The notes under the pieces are model-generated. The model saw nothing but the letters and a program-made list of their open reading frames with translations, had not been told where the DNA came from and made no database searches. Made by a program: the position numbers and the translations under genes. A stretch of 21,806 bases of DNA from Peptococcaceae bacterium UBA4997 (GTDB lineage Bacteria; Bacillota; Dehalobacteriia; UBA4068; UBA4997), in assembly GCA_002398485.1 (NCBI GenBank), contig DGYV01000058.1:3791-25596 (forward strand), given 5' to 3'. Positions 15,052-21,806 of the stretch are shown piece after piece. Numbering within the stretch: position 1 is the stretch's first letter; every line of letters begins with the position of its first letter.

Positions 15052-15444
15052 TTAACGTTTGGAGAATTGGCTTGCTTTGCGAGCTTTCTTCAAACCATAC
15101 TTTTTTCTTTCCTTCATGCGTGGGTCGCGAGTTATAAAGCCTGCGGCCTTAAGAGCGGGACGCAAGGTTTCATCCGCCTGAGTTAAGGCTCTGGAAATAC
15201 CGTGGCGTACAGCACCTGCCTGACCGGTAATGCCACCGCCTTTCACTGTGGCTATTACATCATACTTACCTAAAGTGGAGGTAAGTTCCAAAGGCTGTTT
15301 AACAATCATAACCAGGGTTTTTTTGCCATAGTATTCTTCAAGTTCACGTTTGTTGATAGTAATGTTACCGTTACCTGGTACCAGCCATACTCTGGCAATA
15401 GCATTTTTGCGACGTCCAGTACCATAGAATTTATTTTCTGCCAT
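15052..15444 (-). CDS. rpsI: Small ribosomal subunit protein uS9
   Basis: 130 residues, full length. S9 sits in the head of the 30S subunit, and its C-terminal tail reaches the P-site tRNA. The N-terminal [15 protein letters not shown], the [19 protein letters not shown] stretch (from about residue 69) and the basic tail ending in Phe-Ser-Lys-Arg are diagnostic. AGAGGAGG precedes the ATG at 15444, 23 bases after rplM, with which it is almost universally paired. Confidence 0.98.
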   Translation of the reverse strand: MAENKFYGTGRRKNAIARVWLVPGNGNITINKRELEEYYGKKTLVMIVKQPLELTSTLGKYDVIATVKGGGITGQAGAVRHGISRALTQADETLRPALKAAGFITRDPRMKERKKYGLKKARKASQFSKR

Positions 15445-15467
15445 TATTGTATCCTCCTCTCATTATT

Positions 15468-15896
15468 TTACCATTCCCAGTTTTCAGGCTTTTGAGCTTG
15501 ATGCTGATGTTCGGCGCCGGCATATACTTTTAATTTATTAAACATTTGACGGCCCAAACGGTTTTTTGGCAACATGCCTTTAACAGCTTTTTCAACAGCC
15601 AATTCTGGTTTTTCTGCCATGAGAGTACGATAACCGGTAACCCGCATACCACCGGGATAACCGGAATGGTTATACATATTTTTTTGATCTAATTTATTAC
15701 CGGTAAGAACGATTTCCGCAGCGTTGATAATAATAACATAATCACCAGTATCAACATGTGGAGTAAAAGTAGGTTTATGCTTGCCGCGCAGCATACGAGC
15801 TGCTTCAGTGGCAACACGACCTAAAGGTTTATTAGCTGCATCCAAAACGTACCATTTGTGTTCTACGGTTTGGGGATTTGCCATATAAGTCCGCAC
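15468..15896 (-). CDS. rplM: Large ribosomal subunit protein uL13
   Basis: 142 residues, full length; an early-assembling 50S protein. Diagnostic segments are [25 protein letters not shown] and the MLPKNRLGR motif. The start is a GTG at 15896: GAGGAGGG ends 6 bases upstream, while the in-frame ATG at 15884 is 18 bases away and too far. The N-terminus then reads MRTYMA, common in Firmicutes L13. It has its own promoter 100 bases upstream and a structured leader, so it can be expressed separately from truA and the ECF genes. Confidence 0.97.
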   Translation of the reverse strand: MRTYMANPQTVEHKWYVLDAANKPLGRVATEAARMLRGKHKPTFTPHVDTGDYVIIINAAEIVLTGNKLDQKNMYNHSGYPGGMRVTGYRTLMAEKPELAVEKAVKGMLPKNRLGRQMFNKLKVYAGAEHQHQAQKPENWEW

Positions 15897-15988
15897 AGTT
15901 TTCCCTCCTCAAAATTCTAAACGAAAAATATTTATTTGTTTGGTCGTTTTTGTTCAGCACATCGCCACGGGGCTGACAATATGCGTAC
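15897..15988 (-). promoter_or_regulatory. rplM 5' leader, possible L13 autoregulatory element
   Basis: The predicted 90-base untranslated leader of rplM-rpsI is longer than needed. Near its 5' end a hairpin can form: TGTCAGC (minus strand, about 15970-15976) with GCTGAACA (about 15956-15963), with one bulge and a loop containing GTGGCGATGT. L13 leaders binding L13 are described in Firmicutes, so autoregulation is plausible, but I did not match a covariance model. Confidence 0.4.
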
Positions 15989-15994
15989 CTTAAA

Positions 15995-16023
15995 ATTATA
16001 ATATCACAAGCTGCCCCTGTCAA
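15995..16023 (-). promoter_or_regulatory. Perfect consensus promoter for rplM-rpsI
   Basis: On the minus strand TTGACA (16018-16023) and TATAAT (15995-16000) are separated by exactly 17 bases. All 12 hexamer positions match the sigma-A/sigma-70 consensus, as expected for strong ribosomal protein expression. It lies in the gap after truA. Confidence 0.9.
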
Positions 16024-16068
16024 GGGTTTTAAGCCATTAAATAGCAAATCAGCCATGGTTTTGGCAAA

Positions 16069-16857
16069 TTATTGCTCATCTACCTCATAAACAATGCTTT
16101 TTAGGCATAAACCATGGGCAGGAAGAGCGGGCGCAATAATTTTTACCGGTTTTAACAGCGCTTCTTCTATATTAGCTATATTTATTTTACCCATGCCTGC
16201 CCAAAGCAGGCTCCCTGCTATCAAACGCACCATTTTATACAAAAACCCTCTGCCCGAAACTTCCAAAACATAAGTATGGCCTGTTTCCTGCCAAGGCAAA
16301 AGCTCTGCACTTGGCTTATATTCAAGCAGTTTACATGAAGTTATTTCCCGCTCGTAATTTTTTACAGCCGTGCTGTGTGCGGCAAAAGCCTTAAAATCAT
16401 GTCTGCCTTCAAATAACAACGCAGCTTTTTTGACGATTTGCCAATCAGGCTCTTTTCTTAAAAAGTAGTTATAGCGCCTATTGCAAGGCAAAACAGGTTT
16501 ATTTACCATAAAACTATATACATAGGTTTTGATATGAGGTGAAAAACGAGCGTGAAAGTCCTTTGGCACCTCTTCAGCCTGCCATATTACTATGTCATTT
16601 GGTAAATTTTTTAAAAGTGCTTGTGGTATATGCTTAGGCGGTATCGAACAAGCAGTGTGAAAATTGGCTATTTGCTCACGTGCGTGCACACCTGTATCCG
16701 TACGCCCCGCACCAAATAAAGTAATGTCCTCTTTTAAGGCGTGGGAAAGCGCTTTTTCCAATTCTCCCTGTACAGTTTTACCATGAGCCGCTATTTGCCG
16801 CTGCCAACCCACATATTCCGTACCATCATAAGCAATATGCAAACGAATATTTGTCAT
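16069..16857 (-). CDS. truA: tRNA pseudouridine(38-40) synthase
   Basis: 262 residues. TruA isomerises uridines 38-40 in the anticodon arm of many tRNAs. The catalytic aspartate is Asp54 in GAGRTDTGVHA (49-59); the N-terminal IAYDGTEYVGWQRQ and the C-terminal SGRGFLYKMVRLIAGSLL segments are family hallmarks. It follows ecfT by only 4 bases, so it is in the same transcript. The order ecfT-truA-rplM-rpsI is standard in Firmicutes. Confidence 0.97.
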   Translation of the reverse strand: MTNIRLHIAYDGTEYVGWQRQIAAHGKTVQGELEKALSHALKEDITLFGAGRTDTGVHAREQIANFHTACSIPPKHIPQALLKNLPNDIVIWQAEEVPKDFHARFSPHIKTYVYSFMVNKPVLPCNRRYNYFLRKEPDWQIVKKAALLFEGRHDFKAFAAHSTAVKNYEREITSCKLLEYKPSAELLPWQETGHTYVLEVSGRGFLYKMVRLIAGSLLWAGMGKINIANIEEALLKPVKIIAPALPAHGLCLKSIVYEVDEQ

Positions 16858-16861
16858 AACC

Positions 16862-17683
16862 TCACCTATAATAACGCATAAAAAGCATCGATAACAAAAT
16901 AGCCAAAGAAATACCCACGCTAACAGTATCCCTGCCGCGCCAGTGTAGTTCCTTCAACCTGGTACGCCCTTCCCCACCTTGATAACCCCTCGCTTCCATG
17001 GCTACCGCTAAATCTTCCGCCCTTTTTAAGGCACTTATGAACAAAGGGATTATCATAGCTACAATACAACGCAAGCGGTCAGATAAGGAACCATTCTTAA
17101 AATCAGCACCTCTGGCCGTTTGAGCCTTGATTATTTTATCCGTTTCATCCATTAAAATAGGAATAAAACGCAAAGATATCGACATCATCATGGCAAATTC
17201 ATGCACAGGACAATGAAAACGCTTTAAGGGATCAAGCATTTTCTCCAAGCCATCCGTAAGGGAAATAGGGCTGGTAGTTAAAGTAAGCACTGAAGCAAAG
17301 CCTACTAAGGCAATCAAACGCAAAATTATGATACCTGCCTGATACAAGCCTTCAGCCGTAATTTGAAACAAGCCACCCGGGCTTGACCATAAAACAGTTT
17401 CTCCCATAAAGAAAAAAGCATTTAAAACACCGGTGATAACAGATAATATAATAATAAACCTTATACTTCTAAGCATCATGCTTACAGGAACACGGCTCAA
17501 ACCTATTACAATAATGCTGAAAGCATATAAAACCGCAAACATAGTAAAACTGTTGGCAAACAATACGGCTATTATATAAAGCAAAATCCCTGTTAGTTTG
17601 GTACGGGGGTCTAGGCTGTGAATAAAAGAATCAGAAGGATAATACTGCCCCAAGCGCAAAGATGCGTTACGTTTTTTAGACAC
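16862..17683 (-). CDS. ecfT: ECF transporter T component, transmembrane
   Basis: 273 residues with several hydrophobic segments (about 31-62, 75-95, 112-137, 255-270). EcfT is the membrane scaffold linking the two ATPases to exchangeable substrate-binding S components for vitamins and metals. Its two coupling motifs are visible: Ala-Arg-Gly at 190-192 (AQTARGAD) and 231-233 (AMEARGYQ). I place the start at the GTG at 17683, which overlaps the ecfA2 stop (8 bases) and has AGAGGTGG at good distance. An ATG at 17770 would bury 95 bases inside ecfA2 and add an unrelated N-terminus. No S component gene is in the window, so this is a shared (group II) module. Confidence 0.94.
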   Translation of the reverse strand: MSKKRNASLRLGQYYPSDSFIHSLDPRTKLTGILLYIIAVLFANSFTMFAVLYAFSIIVIGLSRVPVSMMLRSIRFIIILSVITGVLNAFFFMGETVLWSSPGGLFQITAEGLYQAGIIILRLIALVGFASVLTLTTSPISLTDGLEKMLDPLKRFHCPVHEFAMMMSISLRFIPILMDETDKIIKAQTARGADFKNGSLSDRLRCIVAMIIPLFISALKRAEDLAVAMEARGYQGGEGRTRLKELHWRGRDTVSVGISLAILLSMLFMRYYR

Positions 17684-18545
17684 CTTTGCCACCTCTTTTT
17701 CGCTTATAGACCAAAATAGCCTCGGCTGCAGCTTGGGGATCGATGATACCTTGCGGCAAATCATAGCCACAAGCCTTTAATTCATTTATTAAACGAGTTG
17801 CCATAGGTGGCTCCACCCCTGCTTCAGCCAAGGCTTGGGTTTTGGTAAAAACCTCTTCTGCAGGTCCATCCAGCATTACAGAACCTTTTTTCATTACTAT
17901 AATACGTTTGGTAAACAAAGCCAGCTGGTCCATATCATGGCTTATGCATACCAAAATCCTGTCTTTTTCCTGCTGCCACTTCAAAAGAGCGGCCAAAATA
18001 TCTTCCCGCCCGCTTTTATCCAAACCAACAAAAGGCTCATCTAATATAAGTATGGGCGGCTCCATTATAAGAACACCTGCCAATACAACTTTCCTTTTTT
18101 CACCGCCCGATAAAAGCGCAGGAGATCGCTTTAAAAAACTTGCATCCAAACCAACTTCAGGTAAAATTTCTTTTACTGCTTTCTGTATCTTGGCTTCATT
18201 CCAGCCTAAATTTTTAGGGCCAAAACTGATTTCCTCTTCTACGGTTTCACCGAAAATTTGGTGTTCTGGATACTGAAAAACCATACCCACACGACGTGCC
18301 ATTTCTTTAGCTTTAAGCTTGGTTTTGGTTTCTATAAGCTTATCACCTATTAAAACCGTACCTGAATCAGGCTTGATAAGCCCGCACATTATTTGTGCTA
18401 CAGTAGATTTGCCGCTGCCTGTATGCCCAACCAAGCCCACACATTCACCATCTGTTATATTCAACGATACATCATTAAGCGCATCTACTGCCCAAGGAGT
18501 AGACGGACTGTAAGTATAAAAAACTTTATCTAATTTAAGCGGCAT
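17676..18545 (-). CDS. ecfA2: ECF transporter ATPase subunit A2
   Basis: 289 residues. It has Walker A GHTGSGKST (40-48), the Q-loop region VFQYPEHQIF (89-98), signature LSGGEKRK (145-152), Walker B LILDEP with Glu170, and the switch His203. The GEK variant of the signature is typical of the A2 (CbiO2) partner. Together with EcfA1 it hydrolyses ATP to drive uptake through EcfT and S components. It overlaps ecfA1 by 16 bases, with its GGTGGAG site inside that gene, and ecfT by 8 bases, so all three are coupled. Confidence 0.96.
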   Translation of the reverse strand: MPLKLDKVFYTYSPSTPWAVDALNDVSLNITDGECVGLVGHTGSGKSTVAQIMCGLIKPDSGTVLIGDKLIETKTKLKAKEMARRVGMVFQYPEHQIFGETVEEEISFGPKNLGWNEAKIQKAVKEILPEVGLDASFLKRSPALLSGGEKRKVVLAGVLIMEPPILILDEPFVGLDKSGREDILAALLKWQQEKDRILVCISHDMDQLALFTKRIIVMKKGSVMLDGPAEEVFTKTQALAEAGVEPPMATRLINELKACGYDLPQGIIDPQAAAEAILVYKRKRGGKGV

Positions 18546-19357
18546 AATAGCTCCACCATTTCTTCCAAAGACATGATACTGCTTAAATCCTTGCTTAAAC
18601 CGCCAACCGCCAAAAGATTACCAATTTGATTGATAATGGGTATTTCCAGCCCCCACGCTTCCTGCAATTGACCTTGGGCAAATATAGATTTTGGGGTATC
18701 ATCAGCTACCAATTCCCCCTTTTTTAAAACCACAGCCCTATCAGCTAAAGTAACTTCAGCCATATTATGTGTAATCATAATAATAGTAAGTCCACTTTGA
18801 TGAAGTTTTTGTAAAATAGCAAGAACTTCTTTGCAACCTTCGGGATCAAGCATAGAAGTTGCTTCATCCAGCACAATAGCTTGCGGCTCCATAGCCAAAG
18901 CCCCTGCTATGGCTACTCTTTGTTTTTGACCACCCGAAAGTCTGTACGGATCCCGCTTTTCGCTGCCTGAAAGACCAACCAATTCAAGGCTGGCTGTAAT
19001 ACGGCGCCTAATCTCCGCGGGAATAATACCGGCATTTTCCGGGCCAAAGGCTATATCTTCTTCCACGGAATTGCCTACTATTTGGTTATCGGGATTTTGC
19101 AAAACACAGCCTACCTGCCTGCGAATCAAGGCCAAGGTAGACTCATCTGCCGTACTTAAGCCATTTACAGTAACACAGCCTGTATTTGGCAAAAGTAAAC
19201 CATTGAGGTGCCTGGCCAGTGTAGATTTACCGGAACCATTTGCCCCAATTACAGCAATCCATTCGCCTTTATTTATCTTAAGACTTATATTATTTACTGC
19301 AGGCAGATGTTGACTGCCCTGGCTGTAATAATGGGTAACATTTTCTAACACGAACAT
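18530..19357 (-). CDS. ecfA1: ECF transporter ATPase subunit A1
   Basis: 275 residues. It has Walker A GANGSGKST (38-46), Q-loop VLQNPDNQIVG (85-95), signature LSGGQKQR (140-147), Walker B IVLDEAT (161-167) and H-loop His197. It pairs with EcfA2 as a heterodimer under EcfT. The ATG at 19357 has a GGAGGTG site. It is first of the ECF set, 90 bases after rplQ, but a terminator-like hairpin lies in that gap and no promoter is seen after it, so its expression probably relies on read-through. Confidence 0.96.
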   Translation of the reverse strand: MFVLENVTHYYSQGSQHLPAVNNISLKINKGEWIAVIGANGSGKSTLARHLNGLLLPNTGCVTVNGLSTADESTLALIRRQVGCVLQNPDNQIVGNSVEEDIAFGPENAGIIPAEIRRRITASLELVGLSGSEKRDPYRLSGGQKQRVAIAGALAMEPQAIVLDEATSMLDPEGCKEVLAILQKLHQSGLTIIMITHNMAEVTLADRAVVLKKGELVADDTPKSIFAQGQLQEAWGLEIPIINQIGNLLAVGGLSKDLSSIMSLEEMVELLCRLN

Positions 19358-19383
19358 CCAGGCACCTCCTTCCCAATCCCTAT

Positions 19384-19422
19384 AAAAAGCAAAGCCAGGA
19401 GATTAGTCCTGACTCACTTTGC
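19384..19422 (-). terminator. Terminator or attenuator between rplQ and ecfA1
   Basis: On the minus strand GCAAAG-TGAGT-CAGGA, a 6-base loop, then TCCTG-G-CTTTGC forms a two-part stem with an uneven internal loop, followed by TTTTTAT. It would lower transcription from the alpha operon into the ECF genes. Only 26 bases separate it from ecfA1, leaving no room for a full promoter. Confidence 0.65.
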
Positions 19423-19447
19423 GCAAAGTTTTAACAACAATACAAGA

Positions 19448-19786
19448 CTAGACCAACTCTATGAGCGCCATAGGGGCGCCATCACCTTTACGTTGCTCCA
19501 GCTTAACAGTGCGGGTATAACCACCTTGACGGTCGCTGTACTTAGGAGCAATTTCAGAAAAGAGTTTGGTTACAACATCCTCTTCCATGATATATGCCAA
19601 AGCCTGGCGACGAGCTGCCAAATCACCTTTTTTACCTAAAGTAATCATTTTTTCGGTAACACTGGACAACTCTTTAGCCCTGGTAACAGTGGTTTCAATT
19701 TTGCCATTTTTCAAAAGTGCCGTAGTCATATTTCTTAACATAGCACGACGATGCTGGCTTTTAACACCCAATTTGCGGTATCCCAT
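19448..19786 (-). CDS. rplQ: Large ribosomal subunit protein bL17
   Basis: 112 residues, the short form seen in many bacteria. The N-terminal [20 protein letters not shown], the [21 protein letters not shown] segment (about 37-57) and the ending [14 protein letters not shown] are diagnostic. The ATG at 19786 has AGGAGG 7 bases upstream; an in-frame TTG at 19792 is one base from that site and is not a usable start. It follows rpoA by 30 bases, the standard end of the alpha operon. Confidence 0.97.
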   Translation of the reverse strand: MGYRKLGVKSQHRRAMLRNMTTALLKNGKIETTVTRAKELSSVTEKMITLGKKGDLAARRQALAYIMEEDVVTKLFSEIAPKYSDRQGGYTRTVKLEQRKGDGAPMALIELV

Positions 19787-19816
19787 AATCAAACCTCCTT
19801 TGCCATAGGTAGAAAT

Positions 19817-20764
19817 CTATTCCTCACTGGAACGGAGGGCAAGCCCCAACTCCGCCAATTTGGTTGTAACTTCTTCCAAAGATTTGCGACCCAAATTGCG
19901 TACTTTCATCATATCGTCTTCAGAACGCTGGGTCAATTCACTAACAGTATTAATACCTGCGCGTTTCAAACAATTGTAGGAACGCACGGATAGATCCAAT
20001 TCTTCAATGGTCATTTCAAGTAATTTATCTTTGCTTTCTTCCTCTGTTTCAATCAAAGATACTTCATCGGGCACACTTTCTGTCAAACCGATGAATAACT
20101 TAAGATGATCATTTAGGATACGGGCACTGGTGCTGATGGCTTCATCAGGAGCAATAGTGCCGTCGGTCCAAACGTCTAAAGTCAATTTATCATAGTCAGT
20201 GTGTTGACCTACACGAGTATCCTCAACATGGAAATTTACTTTTACCACAGGGGAAAACAGTGAATCCACCGGGATAAGACCTATAGGCTGACCTTCCTTT
20301 TTGTTTTTATCCGCACCAACATAGCCGCGTCCTTTATTAACTGTAATAGTCATAAAGAGCCTGCCATCCTGATCCAAATCAGCAATATGATGCTCCAAAT
20401 TCAAAATTTCAACATCACTGCCGCAGCGAATATCCTTAGCCGTAACCTCACCGGGGCCTTCTGCTTCTACATAGATGTTTTGTTCCTCACCGCCGTACAT
20501 TTTAACAGCCAAACCTTTCAGGTTCAGGATAATGTCGGTAATGTCTTCAACCACACCTGGTGCGGTAGTAAATTCATGCAAAACGCCTTCAATTTGTACA
20601 GAAGTAACAGCTGCACCGGGCAAAGAAGAAAGTAGCACACGACGAAGGGAATTTCCCAAAGTAATGCCATAACCTTTTTCCAAAGGTTCAACTACAAATC
20701 TACCAAAAGAGCGGTCATCAGCCATTTCCACACATTGAATTTTGGGCTTTTCAATTCCGAACAT
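19817..20764 (-). CDS. rpoA: RNA polymerase alpha subunit
   Basis: 315 residues, full length. The N-terminal domain (about 1-230), which dimerises and starts polymerase assembly, shows [28 protein letters not shown] (about 23-50). After an acidic linker, the C-terminal domain (about 250-310) that touches UP elements and activators shows [18 protein letters not shown] and [20 protein letters not shown] precedes the ATG at 20764. It lies between rpsD and rplQ in the classic order. Confidence 0.98.
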   Translation of the reverse strand: MFGIEKPKIQCVEMADDRSFGRFVVEPLEKGYGITLGNSLRRVLLSSLPGAAVTSVQIEGVLHEFTTAPGVVEDITDIILNLKGLAVKMYGGEEQNIYVEAEGPGEVTAKDIRCGSDVEILNLEHHIADLDQDGRLFMTITVNKGRGYVGADKNKKEGQPIGLIPVDSLFSPVVKVNFHVEDTRVGQHTDYDKLTLDVWTDGTIAPDEAISTSARILNDHLKLFIGLTESVPDEVSLIETEEESKDKLLEMTIEELDLSVRSYNCLKRAGINTVSELTQRSEDDMMKVRNLGRKSLEEVTTKLAELGLALRSSEE

Positions 20765-20830
20765 TAATATATCGCCCTCCTTCTACAACAGCCATAATCA
20801 CATATACGTAAACATTGTTTAAAGAACATA

Positions 20831-21457
20831 TTAACGAGAATATAATTCAACAACAAGTTGCTCTGTAATGGGAATATCAACGTCTTCTCTGGCAGGTAAT
20901 GCTTCAATTTTGCCAACCATATTGGCTTTATCCATAGAGATCCAAGCAGGAACATTTCTATGAGGAAGAGCATCCGCGATAACAGCAAATTTTGCAGACT
21001 CTTTGCTTTTTTCACGAACAGCTATCACATCACCAACCCTTACTATATAGGAAGGGATATTAACTTTTTTGCCATTAACGGTGTAATGGCCGTGGCGAAC
21101 CAATTGACGAGCTTCTACGCGGGAAGCTGCTAAACCCATACGGTAAACAACGTTATCCAAACGGGTTTCCAAAAGGCTCAAAAGGTTTTCACCTGCAACG
21201 CCACCTTTGCGTTCAGCTTTATCAAAATAGGTGCGGAATTGTTTTTCCTGAACACCGTAAATTCTGCGCACTTTTTGTTTTTCACGGAGCTGAATACCAT
21301 ATTCAGATACTTTTTTCCGTTGCTGCCCATGTTGACCGGGGGCATAAGCACGTTTTACAATAGCACATTTATCACTGTAGCAGCGATCGCCTTTCAAGTA
21401 TAATTTCATACCTTCACGGCGGCACAGCCTGCATACAGCATCTGTATATCTAGCCAT
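20831..21457 (-). CDS. rpsD: Small ribosomal subunit protein uS4, zinc-binding form
   Basis: 208 residues. S4 starts 30S body assembly and often represses its own operon. Four cysteines, Cys9, Cys12, Cys26 and Cys31 ([14 protein letters not shown]), mark the zinc-containing type; the S4 RNA-binding domain follows ([25 protein letters not shown]). I chose the ATG at 21457 because GGGAGGTG lies just upstream and the protein then begins MARYTD as in relatives; an in-frame start at 21502 would overlap rpsK by 31 bases and add 15 residues of no family resemblance. It follows rpsK by 14 bases. Confidence 0.97.
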   Translation of the reverse strand: MARYTDAVCRLCRREGMKLYLKGDRCYSDKCAIVKRAYAPGQHGQQRKKVSEYGIQLREKQKVRRIYGVQEKQFRTYFDKAERKGGVAGENLLSLLETRLDNVVYRMGLAASRVEARQLVRHGHYTVNGKKVNIPSYIVRVGDVIAVREKSKESAKFAVIADALPHRNVPAWISMDKANMVGKIEALPAREDVDIPITEQLVVELYSR

Positions 21458-21471
21458 TTCAATACACCTCC

Positions 21472-21806
21472 CTACACTCTTCTTCTTTTGGGCGGACGGC
21501 AACCATTATGAGGAATAGGGGTTACGTCCTTAATCATACTAATTTCAAGACCGGCTGCCTGCAAAGCACGAATAGCTGCTTCACGTCCGGCGCCGGGACC
21601 TTTTACCATACATTCAACCTGACGCAAGCCATGAATCATAGATTCCTTGGCGCAAGCTTCTGCGGCCATTTGAGCAGCGAAAGGAGTGCTTTTACGCGAA
21701 CCCTTGAAACCCATGGCGCCGGCGCTGGATTGAGCAATAGCATTGCCCATTTTATCCGAAATTGTGATTATGGTATTGTTAAAGGTAGATTGAATATGGG
21801 CTACAA
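21472..21806 (-). CDS. rpsK: Small ribosomal subunit protein uS11, N-terminus beyond the window
   Basis: Partial: 110 residues to the stop are present, and the gene runs off the right edge. The reading frame continues through the last bases as [18 protein letters not shown], matching S11 IAHIRSTFNNTIVTI, so the first internal ATG at 21750 is not the start. Conserved are [35 protein letters not shown] and the ending [13 protein letters not shown]. About 18-20 N-terminal residues are missing compared with the usual 129. S11 lies on the 30S platform near the E/P-site mRNA path. Confidence 0.97.
   Translation of the reverse strand, partial: VAHIQSTFNNTIITISDKMGNAIAQSSAGAMGFKGSRKSTPFAAQMAAEACAKESMIHGLRQVECMVKGPGAGREAAIRALQAAGLEISMIKDVTPIPHNGCRPPKRRRV

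Noticed and set aside
17684..17770. Longer EcfT N-terminus starting at 17770
   Set aside because: It would lie inside ecfA2, has no ribosome binding site, and adds residues unlike EcfT; the GTG at 17683 with AGAGGTGG fits the family length.
1..21806. CRISPR array, prophage, insertion sequence or defence island
   Set aside because: No repeated spacer-like array, transposase, integrase, long terminal inverted repeats or nuclease/toxin genes are seen; coding density is high and gene content is core metabolism and translation.

Overview
This is a core-chromosome segment of a low-GC Firmicutes-type bacterium. The evidence is the gene order rpsK-rpsD-rpoA-rplQ-ecfA1-ecfA2-ecfT-truA-rplM-rpsI, a zinc-finger (four-Cys) form of S4, strong AGGAGG-type ribosome binding sites, and the Bacillus-type RNA-binding protein TRAP. 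The short biotin-enzyme carboxyltransferase, the argCJBDFG order and the AT-rich intergenic DNA would fit an anaerobe, perhaps a Negativicute such as an Acidaminococcaceae member. That placement is inference and is not proved here. No mobile element, tRNA, rRNA or CRISPR array is visible, and no gene-free stretch exceeds about 200 bases.

Layout, left to right; nearly everything is on the minus strand. (1) 29-2849: an operon-like run read right to left: family-4 uracil-DNA glycosylase, coaD, mtrB (TRAP), then a carboxyltransferase subunit of the oxaloacetate decarboxylase / transcarboxylase 5S family. A good promoter lies at 2900-2928. (2) 3045-9815: a complete argC-argJ-argB-argD-argF-argG operon making citrulline and argininosuccinate from glutamate. 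It has a promoter overlapped by two ARG-box-like operators and ends in a strong terminator. argH is not in the window. (3) 9983-10120, plus strand: a 45-residue cysteine-rich protein with its own ribosome binding site and terminator, divergent from argC. (4) 10187-11859: a shortened AmrS-like radical SAM protein and a CwlD-type amidase with a substituted zinc ligand. (5) 11938-13874: a molybdenum cofactor group mobB-moaC-(MOSC+MogA fusion), translationally overlapped. (6) 14062-14931, plus strand: a DegV-family fatty-acid-binding protein. (7) 15052-21806: ribosomal protein and transcription genes. rpsK (cut by the window edge), rpsD, rpoA and rplQ are followed by a terminator-like hairpin, then the ECF transporter energizing module, truA, and rplM-rpsI with their own perfect consensus promoter and a leader that may be regulatory.

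The main items worth a second look are the unannotated Cys-rich microprotein, TRAP in a coaD operon, the His-to-Gln change in the CwlD-like amidase, the paired ARG boxes on the argC promoter, and several palindromes or direct repeats placed where operators would be. I did not find convincing evidence of a large novel defence or biosynthetic system; the region is mostly housekeeping.
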